Assembly (NCBI RefSeq): GCF_900120195.1
Contig: NZ_LT635539.1
Location: 2,304,942 to 2,337,687 of the forward strand
Length of the DNA: 32,746 bases
Reading direction: 5' to 3'
From: Blautia sp. Marseille-P3087
Lineage (GTDB): Bacteria; Bacillota; Clostridia; Lachnospirales; Lachnospiraceae
A program made the translations under genes and the position numbers. Shown one piece after another: positions 7,568 to 15,814 of the stretch. Below the pieces are notes generated by a model. That model was not told the origin of the DNA and did no database searches. It saw only the letters and a program-made list of their open reading frames with translations. Positions within the stretch are counted from its first letter, which is position 1. The number at the start of each line of letters is the position of its first letter.

Positions 7568-8042
7568 AGCCGTGTAAAGCTGGCGACTCTGCCCTGCGGG
7601 TGACAGCGGTGACGGCGGTGACAGTGATTTTAGGATACCCTGCCGCTGTCATCCCTGCGGGAGAACACCCCGTAAACGCAAAGTGCAGGCGTAGGATTTA
7701 CCCGCCCTTTTCGGCGTGTAAAACCACCCCTGCGGTCAGAAAAATCCTTCCGATTTTTCCGACTGCGTTTACAGGGTGTAACACACTACACTTTGCCCTG
7801 CAAAGTCGTGTGCCAGACGTTCCCTCTGGACTCCCTTATGGCAGGTCTTACGCCCTGCTTATCCTACGCTCCACGCTTCGGATAAAAGAATGGCAGCATG
7901 ACGGTGACGGCTCTTGCGAGGGGGTATTCCAAAAACACCGTCATCATCGACATGACCGTCATGCAGGGAATAAGGGTGACAGTTGAGGCAGTCGGTAGGG
8001 GGTATCCCAAAACTGCTGTCACCGCCGTCACCGCTGTCACCC
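7502..8042 (+). repeat. Four ~43-bp repeats in two opposed pairs between the RepA-like gene and the MobV gene
   Basis: Copy A (7502-7543) and copy B (7599-7640) read GGTGACAGCGGTGACGG and go on to end in GGATACCC. Copy C (7999-8042) is the same unit inverted, starting GGGGTATCCC and ending CGCTGTCACC. Copy D (about 7920-7962) is a diverged inverted copy, GGGGGTATTCCAAAAACACC and onward. Each unit itself contains GGTGAC triplets spaced 8-9 bp. The rest of the 516 gene-free bases holds the oriT-like site. The layout suggests iterons for the RepA-like ATPase or a relaxosome protein (inference). Confidence 0.75.
7771..7805 (-). other. pMV158-like (MobV) origin of transfer
   Basis: On the minus strand, hairpin CTTTG-caggg-CAAAG (7805-7791) is followed directly by TGTAGTGTGTTACAC. 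MobV relaxases of the pMV158 type nick at TAGTGTG/TTA beside a similar CTTT..AAAG hairpin, and the same core is present here (7788-7779). GTGTA (7776-7780) and TACAC (7787-7791) form an inner dyad. It sits 280 bp upstream of the MobV gene, as expected for this family. Confidence 0.75.
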
Positions 8043-8083
8043 AAAGGGCAGTTTACCCGCCGAAGAAAGGAAGATGATGAATT

Positions 8084-9049
8084 ATGCCCTATGCAATCCT
8101 GCGTTTCCAGAAACGCAAAGCGGGCGGCGTTGCGGCTTGCGAACGCCACAACGAGCGTAAAAAAGAAGCCTATAAAAGCAATCCAGATATAGATATGGAA
8201 CGCTCGAAAGATAACTACCATCTTGTGAATCCGCCGAGGTACACCTACAAGAAAGAGATTAACCGCATGGTAGCCGAAGCAGGGTGCAGGACGAGGAAAG
8301 ATAGCGTGATGATGGTGGAAACGCTTATCACGGCTTCGCCAGAATTTATGAACAGCCTGCCGCCCAAAGAACAGAAAGCGTATTTTACGATGGCTCTGGA
8401 TTTCATTTCAGAGCGTGTCGGGGAGAAAAATATCCTCTCCGCAGTCGTCCACATGGACGAGAGAACGCCGCATATGCACCTCTGTTTTGTGCCGATTACA
8501 CCAGACAATAAGCTGTCTGCCAAAACAATTTTAGGCAATCAAAAGAGCCTGTCCGAATGGCAGACCGCCTACCATGAGCGGATGTCCTCACGGTGGAATC
8601 AGCTTGAAAGAGGTCAGTCCTCAATGGAAACGAAGCGGAAACATGTCCCCACATGGCTCTATAAGTTGGGCGGCAGGCTTGATAAACAGTATGAGGAAAT
8701 TGTGTCTGCACTGTCCGACATCAACGCCTTTAATGCAGGGAAGAAGCGTGACAAGGCTCTGGAACTGATTGCGGCATGGCTCCCAGACGTGGAGAAATTC
8801 TCAAAGGAAATCAGTAAGCAGAGTGCCTATATCAATAGCCTAAAGGAGCAAATCGGGCAGGAATCAGACTATGCGGGGCGTATGCGTGATGAAAAGTATG
8901 AGCAGGAACTAAAGGTGCAGAAAGCGAACCAGAAGATATTTGAGTTGCAGAGAACCAACGAGCAGATGGGGCGGCTGCTCTCAAAGATACCGCCCGAAGT
9001 GTTGGAAGAATTGCAGAAAAACCATAAAAGCAGAGCGAAAGAAAGGTAG
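8084..9049 (+). CDS. MobV-family relaxase (Mob/Pre)
   Basis: The 321-residue protein shows the Mob_Pre signature. Motif I-like DIDMERSKDNYHLV lies at about 35-48. The metal-binding motif HMDERTPHMHLCF (123-135) has His123, His130 and His132. It would nick the oriT at about 7783 and pilot the strand through a helper conjugation channel, since no transfer machinery is encoded here. The C-terminus (about 225-320) is a charged coiled coil. GGAAGATG lies before the ATG. ParB follows after 8 bp, so the two are co-transcribed. Confidence 0.9.
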   Translation: MPYAILRFQKRKAGGVAACERHNERKKEAYKSNPDIDMERSKDNYHLVNPPRYTYKKEINRMVAEAGCRTRKDSVMMVETLITASPEFMNSLPPKEQKAYFTMALDFISERVGEKNILSAVVHMDERTPHMHLCFVPITPDNKLSAKTILGNQKSLSEWQTAYHERMSSRWNQLERGQSSMETKRKHVPTWLYKLGGRLDKQYEEIVSALSDINAFNAGKKRDKALELIAAWLPDVEKFSKEISKQSAYINSLKEQIGQESDYAGRMRDEKYEQELKVQKANQKIFELQRTNEQMGRLLSKIPPEVLEELQKNHKSRAKER

Positions 9050-9057
9050 ATATGTGA

Positions 9058-9912
9058 ATGAAGAAACAGGATTTTAAGGTGTTAAAGACCAAAGACTTGT
9101 ACCCGTTTCCCGACAATCCGTTTCATGTGGCAGAGGATGAAACGCTGTCAGAATTAGCGGAAAGCATCAAGGAATTTGGCATTGTCACGCCGATAATCAC
9201 ACGCCCGAAAGAGGACGGGAACGGCTATGAAGTGATTGCAGGGCAGCGGCGTGTCCGTGCGTCTGAACTTGCAGGGATAAATACCGTGCCTGCGTTTGTC
9301 CTGCCCTTAGACCGTGACCGAGCCATCATCACCCTTGTAGACAGTAATTTACAGCGTGAGAATATCCTGCCATCAGAGCGGGCGTTTGCCTACAAGATGA
9401 AATCCGAAGCCATGAAGCGGCAGGGTTTCCGCACAGACTTAACCTCGTCACAAGTTGTGACGAAGTTGCGGACGGACGACAAGGTGGCACAGGGCTTCGG
9501 CGTAGGCAGGATGACCGTACAAAGATTTATCCGTTTGACGGAACTGATACCGCCGATTTTGCGGATGGTGGACGAGGGGAAAATCGCCCTCACGCCTGCG
9601 GTGGAACTGTCCTTTTTGAAGAAAGACGAGCAGGAAAACCTCTTTGCCACGATGGAGAGCGAAGAAGCAACGCCCTCACTCTCACAGGCACAGCGGATGA
9701 AAAGCCTAAGCCAGAGCGGGCGGCTTGACATGGATACGATATTTGCAATTATGACGGAGGAAAAGGGAAACCAGAAAGAAACCTTGAAAATCAACACAAG
9801 CAAGCTGAAAAAGTATTTTCCGAAGAACACAACGCCGAAGCAGATGGAGGAAACCATCATTAAACTTTTGGAGCGTGAATTGCAGAGGAAACGGGGCAGG
9901 GACAGCCGCTAA
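9058..9912 (+). CDS. ParB/RepB/Spo0J-family DNA-binding protein
   Basis: The 284 residues carry the ParB N-terminal nuclease/CTPase-like domain with IAGQRRVRASELAG (60-73) and NLQRENILPSERA (97-109). A central helix-turn-helix follows (about 140-165, VAQGFGVGRMTVQRFIRL). The start ATG comes 8 bp after the relaxase stop, with GAAAGG inside the relaxase tail. No ParA is present, so it is probably a regulator or relaxosome/stability factor of the element rather than half of a full partition system. The C-terminal end is very basic (RELQRKRGRDSR). Confidence 0.88.
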   Translation: MKKQDFKVLKTKDLYPFPDNPFHVAEDETLSELAESIKEFGIVTPIITRPKEDGNGYEVIAGQRRVRASELAGINTVPAFVLPLDRDRAIITLVDSNLQRENILPSERAFAYKMKSEAMKRQGFRTDLTSSQVVTKLRTDDKVAQGFGVGRMTVQRFIRLTELIPPILRMVDEGKIALTPAVELSFLKKDEQENLFATMESEEATPSLSQAQRMKSLSQSGRLDMDTIFAIMTEEKGNQKETLKINTSKLKKYFPKNTTPKQMEETIIKLLERELQRKRGRDSR

Positions 9913-9957
9913 TCTTCTCTTTTCGGGAGGTAAATGCAGAAAATTGAGGTATGAAGA

Positions 9958-10188
9958 ATGAAAGAAATCCAGTATGAGATTGTAAAGGAAATCGCCGTAT
10001 TGTCTAAGGGCGACAGCGGCTACACAAAAGAAATCAATCTTATCTCATGGAACGGAAGAGAGCCGAAATATGACATCCGCAGCTTTTCCCCGAACCGTGA
10101 GAAGTGCGGAAAGGGTATCACGTTGAACGCTGATGAAGCAGCAGCACTCCTTGAAGCATTACAGAAAGAAGTAAACAGCGGGGATTGA
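9958..10188 (+). CDS. YdbC/PC4-like single-strand DNA-binding protein
   Basis: The 76-residue protein KEIQYEIVKEIAVLSKGDSG...INLISWNGREPKYDIRSFS matches the YdbC-type PC4 fold, which binds single-stranded DNA as a dimer. The motif NGREPKYDIR (34-43) and a closing acidic helix fit. It follows ParB after 45 bp. A role in protecting or handling transferred single strands is plausible but inferred. Confidence 0.75.
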   Translation: MKEIQYEIVKEIAVLSKGDSGYTKEINLISWNGREPKYDIRSFSPNREKCGKGITLNADEAAALLEALQKEVNSGD

Positions 10189-10258
10189 TGGTATCTGATT
10201 GACAGGGCGGGGCGTTTCCAGACGTTCTCCTGCCCTGTCTGGAAAGGAAGATTTAAGT

Positions 10259-10450
10259 ATGGGCGAGGATAAGAAAGCAGATAAAAAGAGAAAGCGTATC
10301 GTGCCGAAAGCACCAGTTCAGATGATAATCAGCCGTGAATATGTCGGCACGCAGACAGTCACAGAAGCGTTTATCCCGATTATTTCCGAGGATATTCGGA
10401 AGAAGATTGCCGAGGGCGACACCTTCGACAATGAGGGGCTGTCCGCTTAG
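10259..10450 (+). CDS. Conserved small protein upstream of the recombinase
   Basis: ATG 10259, behind GGAAAGGAAG, gives 63 residues starting MGEDKKADKKRKRIVPKAPV. The frame is open further up but without a ribosome site. The N-terminus is strongly basic. The middle, MIISREYVGTQTVTEAFIPI, is probably beta-rich. Short proteins of this kind commonly precede large serine recombinases in clostridial elements. I do not recognise a named domain; a directionality or accessory role is only a guess. Confidence 0.65.
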   Translation: MGEDKKADKKRKRIVPKAPVQMIISREYVGTQTVTEAFIPIISEDIRKKIAEGDTFDNEGLSA

Positions 10451-10504
10451 AATGTACGCAATGGAACATGAAAACAGATAGGACAGATATGGAGGTTTTA
10501 CAGT

Positions 10505-12568
10505 ATGGCAGGAATAAGAATGGAGAACAAGATTTATGAAGTCGGCATGTACTGCCGCTTGTCAAAAGACGATGGCACGGATAACGAGAGTGCGAGCATT
10601 GCGACACAGAAATCCATCCTCACGGATTATGTGAAAAAGCAGGGATGGCACTTAGCAAAAACGTATGTGGACGACGGTTACTCTGGTACAAATTTCCAAA
10701 GACCAAGTTTCCAGAACATGATTAAGGACATTGAAAGCGGTCTGATAAACTGCGTTATCACGAAAGATTTATCTCGTCTGGGGAGGAACTATCTTGATTG
10801 CGGACTGTATCTGGAAGTGTTTTTCCCAGAGCATAATGTGAGGTATATAGCGGTCAATGACGGCGTGGACACGCTCAATAAATCCGCTATGGACATCACG
10901 CCTTTCCGCAACATCCTAAACGAAATGTATTCCGCCGATGTGTCGGTCAAGATAAAATCGGCGTACCGAGCGAGGTTTCAGCAGGGGAAATTCATGGGGA
11001 CGACAGCACCATACGGTTACGTCAAAGACCCCGCCGACCACAACCATCTGCTGATAGATGACAAAGTTGCCCATGTGGTAAGGGAAATATTTGACCTTGC
11101 GTTAGCGGGCAACGGAATCGCCAAAATCCGCAAGCACATCAACAAACAGCATATCTTACGCCCCGCCGCTTATGCGGCGGAGCAGGGGGCAACAGGCTAT
11201 GAGAGGTATTTTGAGGAGAATGAGGAGAACCGTTATATTTGGAGCGAGAACAGCGTAAGGGGCATTTTAAGAAGCCCGATATATGCGGGAAACCTTGCAG
11301 GCTACAAGCGGATTGCCGCCAACATGAAAAGCAAGAAACGCCCCTCTAAGCTGCCCGAAGAATGGGAAGTGATACCAGACACCCATGAGGGGATAGTCAC
11401 GCAGGAGGAATTTGATACCGTACAGCAGCTTATTACAAGCCGCAGATTACCAGAAAACAAGGGCGGCTTTGAGAACATCTTTGCAGGCGTTATTAAGTGT
11501 GCGGACTGCGGCTATGCGATGCGGGCTATGAGTGCCAACAGGAGGAAACGCCCCGACATCATCGACTGCGTACAATATTCCTGCAATAATTATGGCAGAT
11601 ACGGTAATATCATGTGTACCGCACACAGCATTGAAGCGAGGGACTTGTTCAACGCTGTCCTCACCGACATCAACCGATTTGCGGATATGGCAGTCAATGA
11701 TGAAAAGGCAGTGAGGGCGATTGAAAAGCGGCTCACGGAAACAGACCAGAGCAAGGCAAAGGCACTGGAAAAGGAGCAAAGAAAACTGAACAAACGCCTT
11801 GCAGAACTGGACAGGCTGTTTTCCTCACTCTATGAAGATAAGGTGATGGAGCGTATTACCGAGCGGAATTTTGAGATGATGTCGGGAAAATACCAGAAAG
11901 AACAGCTTGAAATTGAAGCAAGGCTGAAAGAGGTAACGGAAACGCTCAGCGACAGCTATGAGAAGACGCAGGGTGTCCGTGATTTCCTCTCCCTAATCCG
12001 CAACTATCAAGGCATTAAGGAACTGGACGCAACCATCATAAACGCACTTATAGACAAGATACTTGTTTCGGAACGTGAGAAACTTACAGACGGAATGGTG
12101 CGGCAGGAAATCAAGATTTATTATAAATTCATCGGCTTTGTCGGTGAATTACATATCACACCGACAAAGCGGTGGACTGCGTTAAAGCCTAAGAATTGTA
12201 CGGTGTGCGGTGTTGAATATGTTCCCCGCTCTGGCATATCGAAGTATTGTCCTGCTTGTGCCAAGAAGATACAGAGGGAGAAATCAAACGAGAGCAAACG
12301 CAGGAGCAGGGAGCGAAACAGACAGGCATGTATTGAACTGTCCGCAAAAAATGACCGACTGACTTGGAGCAACGCAGTGGTAGAATTATCCGTCAGGGCA
12401 ACTCAAATCCAAAGGTGGAAATCTATCGTTATGTTACAAAGCAGACCCTTGACGCATAGACTGCGTTTTCTTACACAGTCATTATCGGTACTATGTTCCT
12501 CTCCGACTCCCTCCCATCAGAAATACGATTTCGCCAAGCTTATACGCTTTCTTTTTACCTTTCGGTGA
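10505..12568 (+). CDS. Large serine recombinase (TndX/TnpX type) with a foreign C-terminal tail
   Basis: The 687-residue frame starts at ATG 10505 behind TATGGAGGTTTTACAGT. Catalytic Ser20 lies in YCRLSKDDG; DDGYSGTNFQRP (57-68) and TKDLSRLGRNYLD (86-98) complete the resolvase domain. A recombinase domain, a zinc ribbon (CADCGYAM... and CNNYGRYGNIMC, about 320-375), a coiled coil (about 395-490) and a DUF4368-like end follow. Another zinc motif (CTVCGVEY...CPAC) leads to a basic tail. It would integrate and excise the element. After about residue 615 the frame seems to run antisense into a group II intron fragment, so the last 70 or so residues are probably acquired. Activity of the tailed protein is unknown. 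Confidence 0.88.
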   Translation: MAGIRMENKIYEVGMYCRLSKDDGTDNESASIATQKSILTDYVKKQGWHLAKTYVDDGYSGTNFQRPSFQNMIKDIESGLINCVITKDLSRLGRNYLDCGLYLEVFFPEHNVRYIAVNDGVDTLNKSAMDITPFRNILNEMYSADVSVKIKSAYRARFQQGKFMGTTAPYGYVKDPADHNHLLIDDKVAHVVREIFDLALAGNGIAKIRKHINKQHILRPAAYAAEQGATGYERYFEENEENRYIWSENSVRGILRSPIYAGNLAGYKRIAANMKSKKRPSKLPEEWEVIPDTHEGIVTQEEFDTVQQLITSRRLPENKGGFENIFAGVIKCADCGYAMRAMSANRRKRPDIIDCVQYSCNNYGRYGNIMCTAHSIEARDLFNAVLTDINRFADMAVNDEKAVRAIEKRLTETDQSKAKALEKEQRKLNKRLAELDRLFSSLYEDKVMERITERNFEMMSGKYQKEQLEIEARLKEVTETLSDSYEKTQGVRDFLSLIRNYQGIKELDATIINALIDKILVSEREKLTDGMVRQEIKIYYKFIGFVGELHITPTKRWTALKPKNCTVCGVEYVPRSGISKYCPACAKKIQREKSNESKRRSRERNRQACIELSAKNDRLTWSNAVVELSVRATQIQRWKSIVMLQSRPLTHRLRFLTQSLSVLCSSPTPSHQKYDFAKLIRFLFTFR

Positions 12569-12921
12569 TGGGTAGGGTCTCTCCAGTTCCGAACCACACT
12601 TTTCATATATACCGTTTCCTCTATACCGAGGGATTCCTCCGTGCTGCTTTCCAGTTTCTTCACACGTTCCATGGCTTTCACCCATATACCCAAGGTTCAG
12701 CTTTCCTTTGCTCTCTTTTCAGAGACCTTTTTTAACGATACGGCAGAATTCACTTTATGTTACGGTCTGCATAATTGCTCGCCCCTCTTATCGAGGTTAC
12801 TTTATCCACTCGCTTAGTATCCTGCATTACTGCAACGCACCGAGTTTAGCTACACGGCTCACTGGCGATTACCGTGACCGGACTTACACCGGCTAGTGTG
12901 GTCCAGCTTCGCTGGACACAC
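12366..12921 (-). other. Truncated group II intron RNA, 5' part
   Basis: Read on the minus strand, 12921 begins GTGTGTCCAGCGAAGCTGGA, i.e. the GUGYG 5' end of group II introns followed by a small hairpin, then GCCGGTGTAAGTCCGGT and further stem-rich non-coding sequence typical of domain I. No reverse transcriptase and no domain V/VI are found, so the 3' part is missing. It is cut by the serine-recombinase element near 12,366; that inner boundary is approximate. The 5' exon side is the terminator at 12926-12960. Confidence 0.6.
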
Positions 12922-12925
12922 GGTA

Positions 12926-12960
12926 ACAAAAAAGCGCCGTATTGCTACGACGCTTTTGTT
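12926..12960 (-). terminator. Terminator of the surface-protein gene, intron insertion target
   Basis: AAAAGCG (12930-12936) pairs with CGCTTTT (12951-12957), with inner CGTA/TACG. On the minus strand it is followed by TTTTTTG. It lies about 35 bp after the stop of the gene at 12996. Confidence 0.75.
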
Positions 12961-12995
12961 TTGCCCGGAAGCTGGAGCAAGGGAACGCTATTCAA

Positions 12996-14894
12996 TTATC
13001 TGTTGTACTTTTTCTTTCTGCTGACAATCGTTGTGCCAATGGCTGCACCGCCGCTGACAAACAGCAAGGCAATCCACAAAGCAAGGTTGCTTGTATCGCC
13101 GGTCCGCGGAGATTTGGAATCGTCCTTCAGCTTCGCCGTTACGGTGTCGGCTTTTTTGATTTCCTTTGTACCGTCCTTGTCGCTGTAATATTTACCGCAG
13201 CCTTCGCAGTACCAGTACTCGATATTGCCCTCGGTGGTCTTGGTCGCCGCAGTTGCCGGGAAGTGCTTTAAGTCGGTGTGGTTCTTCGCATCAAGCTCAC
13301 CGTATTCCGCACCGCAGACTTCGCACTTTGCCTTGTCCTTGCAGGTCGCTTTCCCGCCGGTGTGCTCAGTCAGCTTCTTGCCGCAATAATCACACTTGTG
13401 GTCTTTGTTATCGTCTGCACACTCGCTGATTATATAATCGCAGATATCACATTTGTGGTCTTTGTTTGCATCGATGCAATTCTCGGTTTCCGTATGGCTG
13501 GTGTCACGCTTACAGATTCGGGTGTGGGTCTCTTCATCGCTGTTCTGCGTCCAAGCGCCCCAGTCGTGATCCAGCGCATTGCCGGAGAAGAAGGTCGCCT
13601 CATCCGCCGTGCCCTCGGAGCTCAGACCGCAGACTGCGCAGGACTTGTAATAGATTGCCTTTTCGGTACAGGTTGCAGCAGACTTCAAATACTGCGCCTC
13701 TGCTTTTTCAGCAGTGAAGCTGTGTGCTGCCATCTCGCCGTATTCGCCGCCGCAGACCGTGCAGACAGCCTTGGCGGTGCAGGTCGCCGTGCCGCCGTGG
13801 CAATTCTCGGTTTCCGTATGGCTGGTGTCACGCTTACAGATTCGGGTGTGGGTCTTTTGATCGCTGTTCTGCGTCCAAGCGCCCCAGTCGTGGTCCAGCG
13901 CATTGCCGGAGAAGAAGGTCGCCTCATCCGCCGTGCCCTCGGAGCTCAGACCGCAGACTGCGCAGGACTTGTAGTAGACCGCCTTTTCCGTGCAGGTGGC
14001 GGCGGATTTCAGGTACTTTGCATCCACGGTCTCCGCCGTGAAGTCGTGGGGCAGCTTTTCGCCATACTCAGCCTTGCAAAACTCACAGACGGCATTTTGG
14101 GTGCAGGTCGCTTTGCCGCCGGAGTGCTCCGCGTAGCCTTTCTTTCCCGCGTTATCCGTCACATCGCAGTTTTCATTGGCACATTCATGCCAGTGATGCG
14201 TTGCATCGGACGTCCAATCGGACTTCCAGCTATGGCCCGTAGCTGGAATCGGCTCTATTTTTGTTGCGTCGCACTTGGTGCAGCTATATGTCTTTTTGCC
14301 CGCTTTTGTGCAGGTAGGCGCTGTTGTTATCGTACCGCTGTCCCAAGTATGAGGGCTTACGTCATCCTTTGCATCGCAACGGGAACACTGCTTCCAGTGC
14401 TCGTTATCATCATGTGTCCAACTGGTAGTAAAATCATGTCCCAGAGCATCGCCGTATTCGCCGCCGCAGACCGTGCAGACAGCCTTGGCGGTGCAGGTCG
14501 CCGTGCCGCCGTGGCAATTCTCGGTTTCCGTATGGCTGGTGTCACGCTTACAGATTCGGGTGTGGGTCTTTTCATCGCTGTTCTGCGTCCAAGCGCCCCA
14601 GTCGTGCCCAAGCGGTTCGGAAGATCCGCCGCAATCCGTGCATGTCCTTCCGCTTGTGCAAGTCGCCGTTCCGCTCCACATGTGTGACTCCCAGTAATCC
14701 CATGTATTATCACACACCGTGCATGTAAGAGCGGTTCGGTGCAATTTATCATTTGCGTATTGATAAGTCACCCTTACCGTTTGTATCTGGCCGCATTTAC
14801 GACAAAGCGCAATATTCGCCGCATATGCCGTCATAGGCATAACAGCCAGCATCACGCACAGTATGAGCACAACGCTCAAAATTTTCTTATTCAT
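12996..14894 (-). CDS. Secreted Cys-rich repeat surface protein with sortase-type C-terminus
   Basis: The 632-residue protein opens with a signal peptide (MNKKILSVVLILCVMLAVMP, cleavage near AYAA). It then has at least eight CxxC-type modules such as CTVCGGEYG, CSRCDAKDD and CAVCGLSSEG, joined by GHDWGAWTQNSD and HTRICKRDTSHTETENC units. The end is SPRTGD followed by a hydrophobic helix and RKKKYNR, a variant LPxTG-like cell-wall sorting signal. The modules look like small metal- or disulfide-stabilised domains of clostridial extracellular proteins; the ligand is unknown. Large stretches are near-identical DNA repeats, so the length may vary by recombination. The start overlaps the tetR stop by 8 bp, with AAAGGAGAGG upstream, so the two form one operon. 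Confidence 0.8.
   Translation of the reverse strand: MNKKILSVVLILCVMLAVMPMTAYAANIALCRKCGQIQTVRVTYQYANDKLHRTALTCTVCDNTWDYWESHMWSGTATCTSGRTCTDCGGSSEPLGHDWGAWTQNSDEKTHTRICKRDTSHTETENCHGGTATCTAKAVCTVCGGEYGDALGHDFTTSWTHDDNEHWKQCSRCDAKDDVSPHTWDSGTITTAPTCTKAGKKTYSCTKCDATKIEPIPATGHSWKSDWTSDATHHWHECANENCDVTDNAGKKGYAEHSGGKATCTQNAVCEFCKAEYGEKLPHDFTAETVDAKYLKSAATCTEKAVYYKSCAVCGLSSEGTADEATFFSGNALDHDWGAWTQNSDQKTHTRICKRDTSHTETENCHGGTATCTAKAVCTVCGGEYGEMAAHSFTAEKAEAQYLKSAATCTEKAIYYKSCAVCGLSSEGTADEATFFSGNALDHDWGAWTQNSDEETHTRICKRDTSHTETENCIDANKDHKCDICDYIISECADDNKDHKCDYCGKKLTEHTGGKATCKDKAKCEVCGAEYGELDAKNHTDLKHFPATAATKTTEGNIEYWYCEGCGKYYSDKDGTKEIKKADTVTAKLKDDSKSPRTGDTSNLALWIALLFVSGGAAIGTTIVSRKKKYNR
13487..13724 (-). 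repeat. Second internal coding repeat (partner at 13799-14043)
   Basis: About 240 bp recur at 13799-14043, covering YLKSAATCTEK, SCAVCGLSSEGTADEATFF and NALDHDWGAWTQNSD. The two copies differ at scattered, mostly silent positions. Confidence 0.8.
13737..13890 (-). repeat. Internal coding repeat, copy 1 (copy 2 at 14451-14604)
   Basis: About 154 bp recur almost unchanged at 14451-14604, encoding CTVCGGEYG, the CHGGTATCTAKAVC segment and RICKRDTSHTETEN. Confidence 0.85.
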
Positions 14895-15609
14895 ATAGTT
14901 TCCTCTCCTTTCCTTTGCTGTCCTTTGACAGCTTAAAATCGTATTTCATTTCCAGCATTGCAAACAGCTTATACATAACCTCTGTAGCAATTGCTTCAAT
15001 ATCCAGTGATTGAATAAAGGCAAGCACCTTTGCCTGTTCTTCCTCTGGCACACGATATACTCTCATTGCTGCCGTCAAAAAGCGACTGAGCTTGCGTTCC
15101 AACGGAAAATGAATATCACATTTTCTCGCCATATAGCTGCGCATCAATCCCGCCGTGCCAATTTCCATCTCATAAAAGTCGCTCTCGGTATCATCGGGAA
15201 AATTTTCACCAAAAATCTGCTTCAGCTCTGCTGTGGTATGCAGGTAAATATATTCCGACGTGTCGGGCAGGGAATAGGCTTCAATGTAGATTTCTCGCAG
15301 GTTCTCATTCAGTTCAGTCAGTGTTAGTTGAATCGCCGTTTCCACCGCATAGGCATAAACCGACGGCAGCTTGCTGTCTGCAATGCTTCTTGCCACGCCG
15401 AACTGTCCGCCGAACATCGTTTCGGTCAATTCCAGCAAAATTCTGTCCTTGGTAGGAAACAGATTCAAATAGCTTCCCCTTGCCACACCTGCCTCGTCCA
15501 CAATCTGACTGACAGTGGTGTTTTTATACCCCTGCTCCAAAAAGAGACGAACGCATACGGTCAGTATTTTCCTCTTTGTTTCGCTGCTGTCTCTTCGCAA
15601 ATATATCAC
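14887..15609 (-). CDS. TetR-family transcriptional regulator
   Basis: The 240-residue protein has an N-terminal helix-turn-helix: RKILTVCVRLFLEQGYKNTT, then VSQIVDEAGVARGSYLNLFP and TKDRILLELTE (residues about 12-60). A ligand-binding helical domain follows. A perfect palindrome lies 16 bp upstream of its start, consistent with autoregulation. It overlaps the surface-protein gene by 8 bp and probably controls it. The inducer cannot be inferred. Confidence 0.88.
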   Translation of the reverse strand: MIYLRRDSSETKRKILTVCVRLFLEQGYKNTTVSQIVDEAGVARGSYLNLFPTKDRILLELTETMFGGQFGVARSIADSKLPSVYAYAVETAIQLTLTELNENLREIYIEAYSLPDTSEYIYLHTTAELKQIFGENFPDDTESDFYEMEIGTAGLMRSYMARKCDIHFPLERKLSRFLTAAMRVYRVPEEEQAKVLAFIQSLDIEAIATEVMYKLFAMLEMKYDFKLSKDSKGKERKLYE

Positions 15610-15624
15610 CTTTCTTCAAATATT

Positions 15625-15640
15625 TTAGTATATATACTAA
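15625..15640. promoter_or_regulatory. Palindromic operator of the TetR-surface protein operon
   Basis: TTAGTATATATACTAA is a perfect 16-bp palindrome just upstream of the tetR-like start. It overlaps AT-rich -10-like sequence. Confidence 0.7.
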
Positions 15641-15773
15641 TAATATCATCTTGAGAGTGAAAAAGCAACTGGCATTTGATATTTTTCCGCATTAAATTGT
15701 GACATTTCCGCAAACGCTGGCTTCTTCCATTACTCACGGAACTTTATGACTTCTTGAATACTACCCGCAAAGG

Positions 15774-15803
15774 AAAAGCCGCCGTCTGTTGACAGCGACT
15801 TTT
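15774..15803 (-). terminator. Hairpin after the TnpV remnant
   Basis: AAAAG.CGC.GTC pairs with GAC.GCG.CTTTT around a TGTT loop, with isolated C-A mismatches. It sits just after the stop of the decayed tnpV. Confidence 0.55.
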
Positions 15804-15814
15804 CTTACTTAGTA

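Larger units (their letters stand above)
4794..12366 (+). mobile_element. Serine-recombinase mobilizable element (MobV type)
   Basis: All genes run on the plus strand: three sigma-like regulators, RepA-like ATPase, MobV relaxase with oriT, ParB, PC4-like protein, accessory protein and serine recombinase at the right end. No conjugation channel genes are present, so it needs a helper. Boundaries are approximate: the right end lies near the recombinase stop, inside intron sequence, and the left end is not located and could include tet(O). Confidence 0.6.

Noticed and set aside
7600..7986. A 128-residue ORF in the repeat/oriT region
   Set aside because: No ribosome site; its sequence is translated repeat and oriT. 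The region is better explained as cis-acting DNA.
7502..8042. CRISPR array
   Set aside because: The repeats are in both orientations, unequally spaced and diverged, with no cas genes.
9058..9912. Complete ParAB partition system
   Set aside because: No ParA ATPase is adjacent; the only ATPase is the RepA-like one with a helicase-type P-loop.
13278..14687. A 469-residue plus-strand ORF opposite the surface-protein gene
   Set aside because: It is the mirror of a repeat-rich GC-biased gene on the minus strand; no ribosome site and no recognisable domain, and its repeats simply copy the real gene's repeats.
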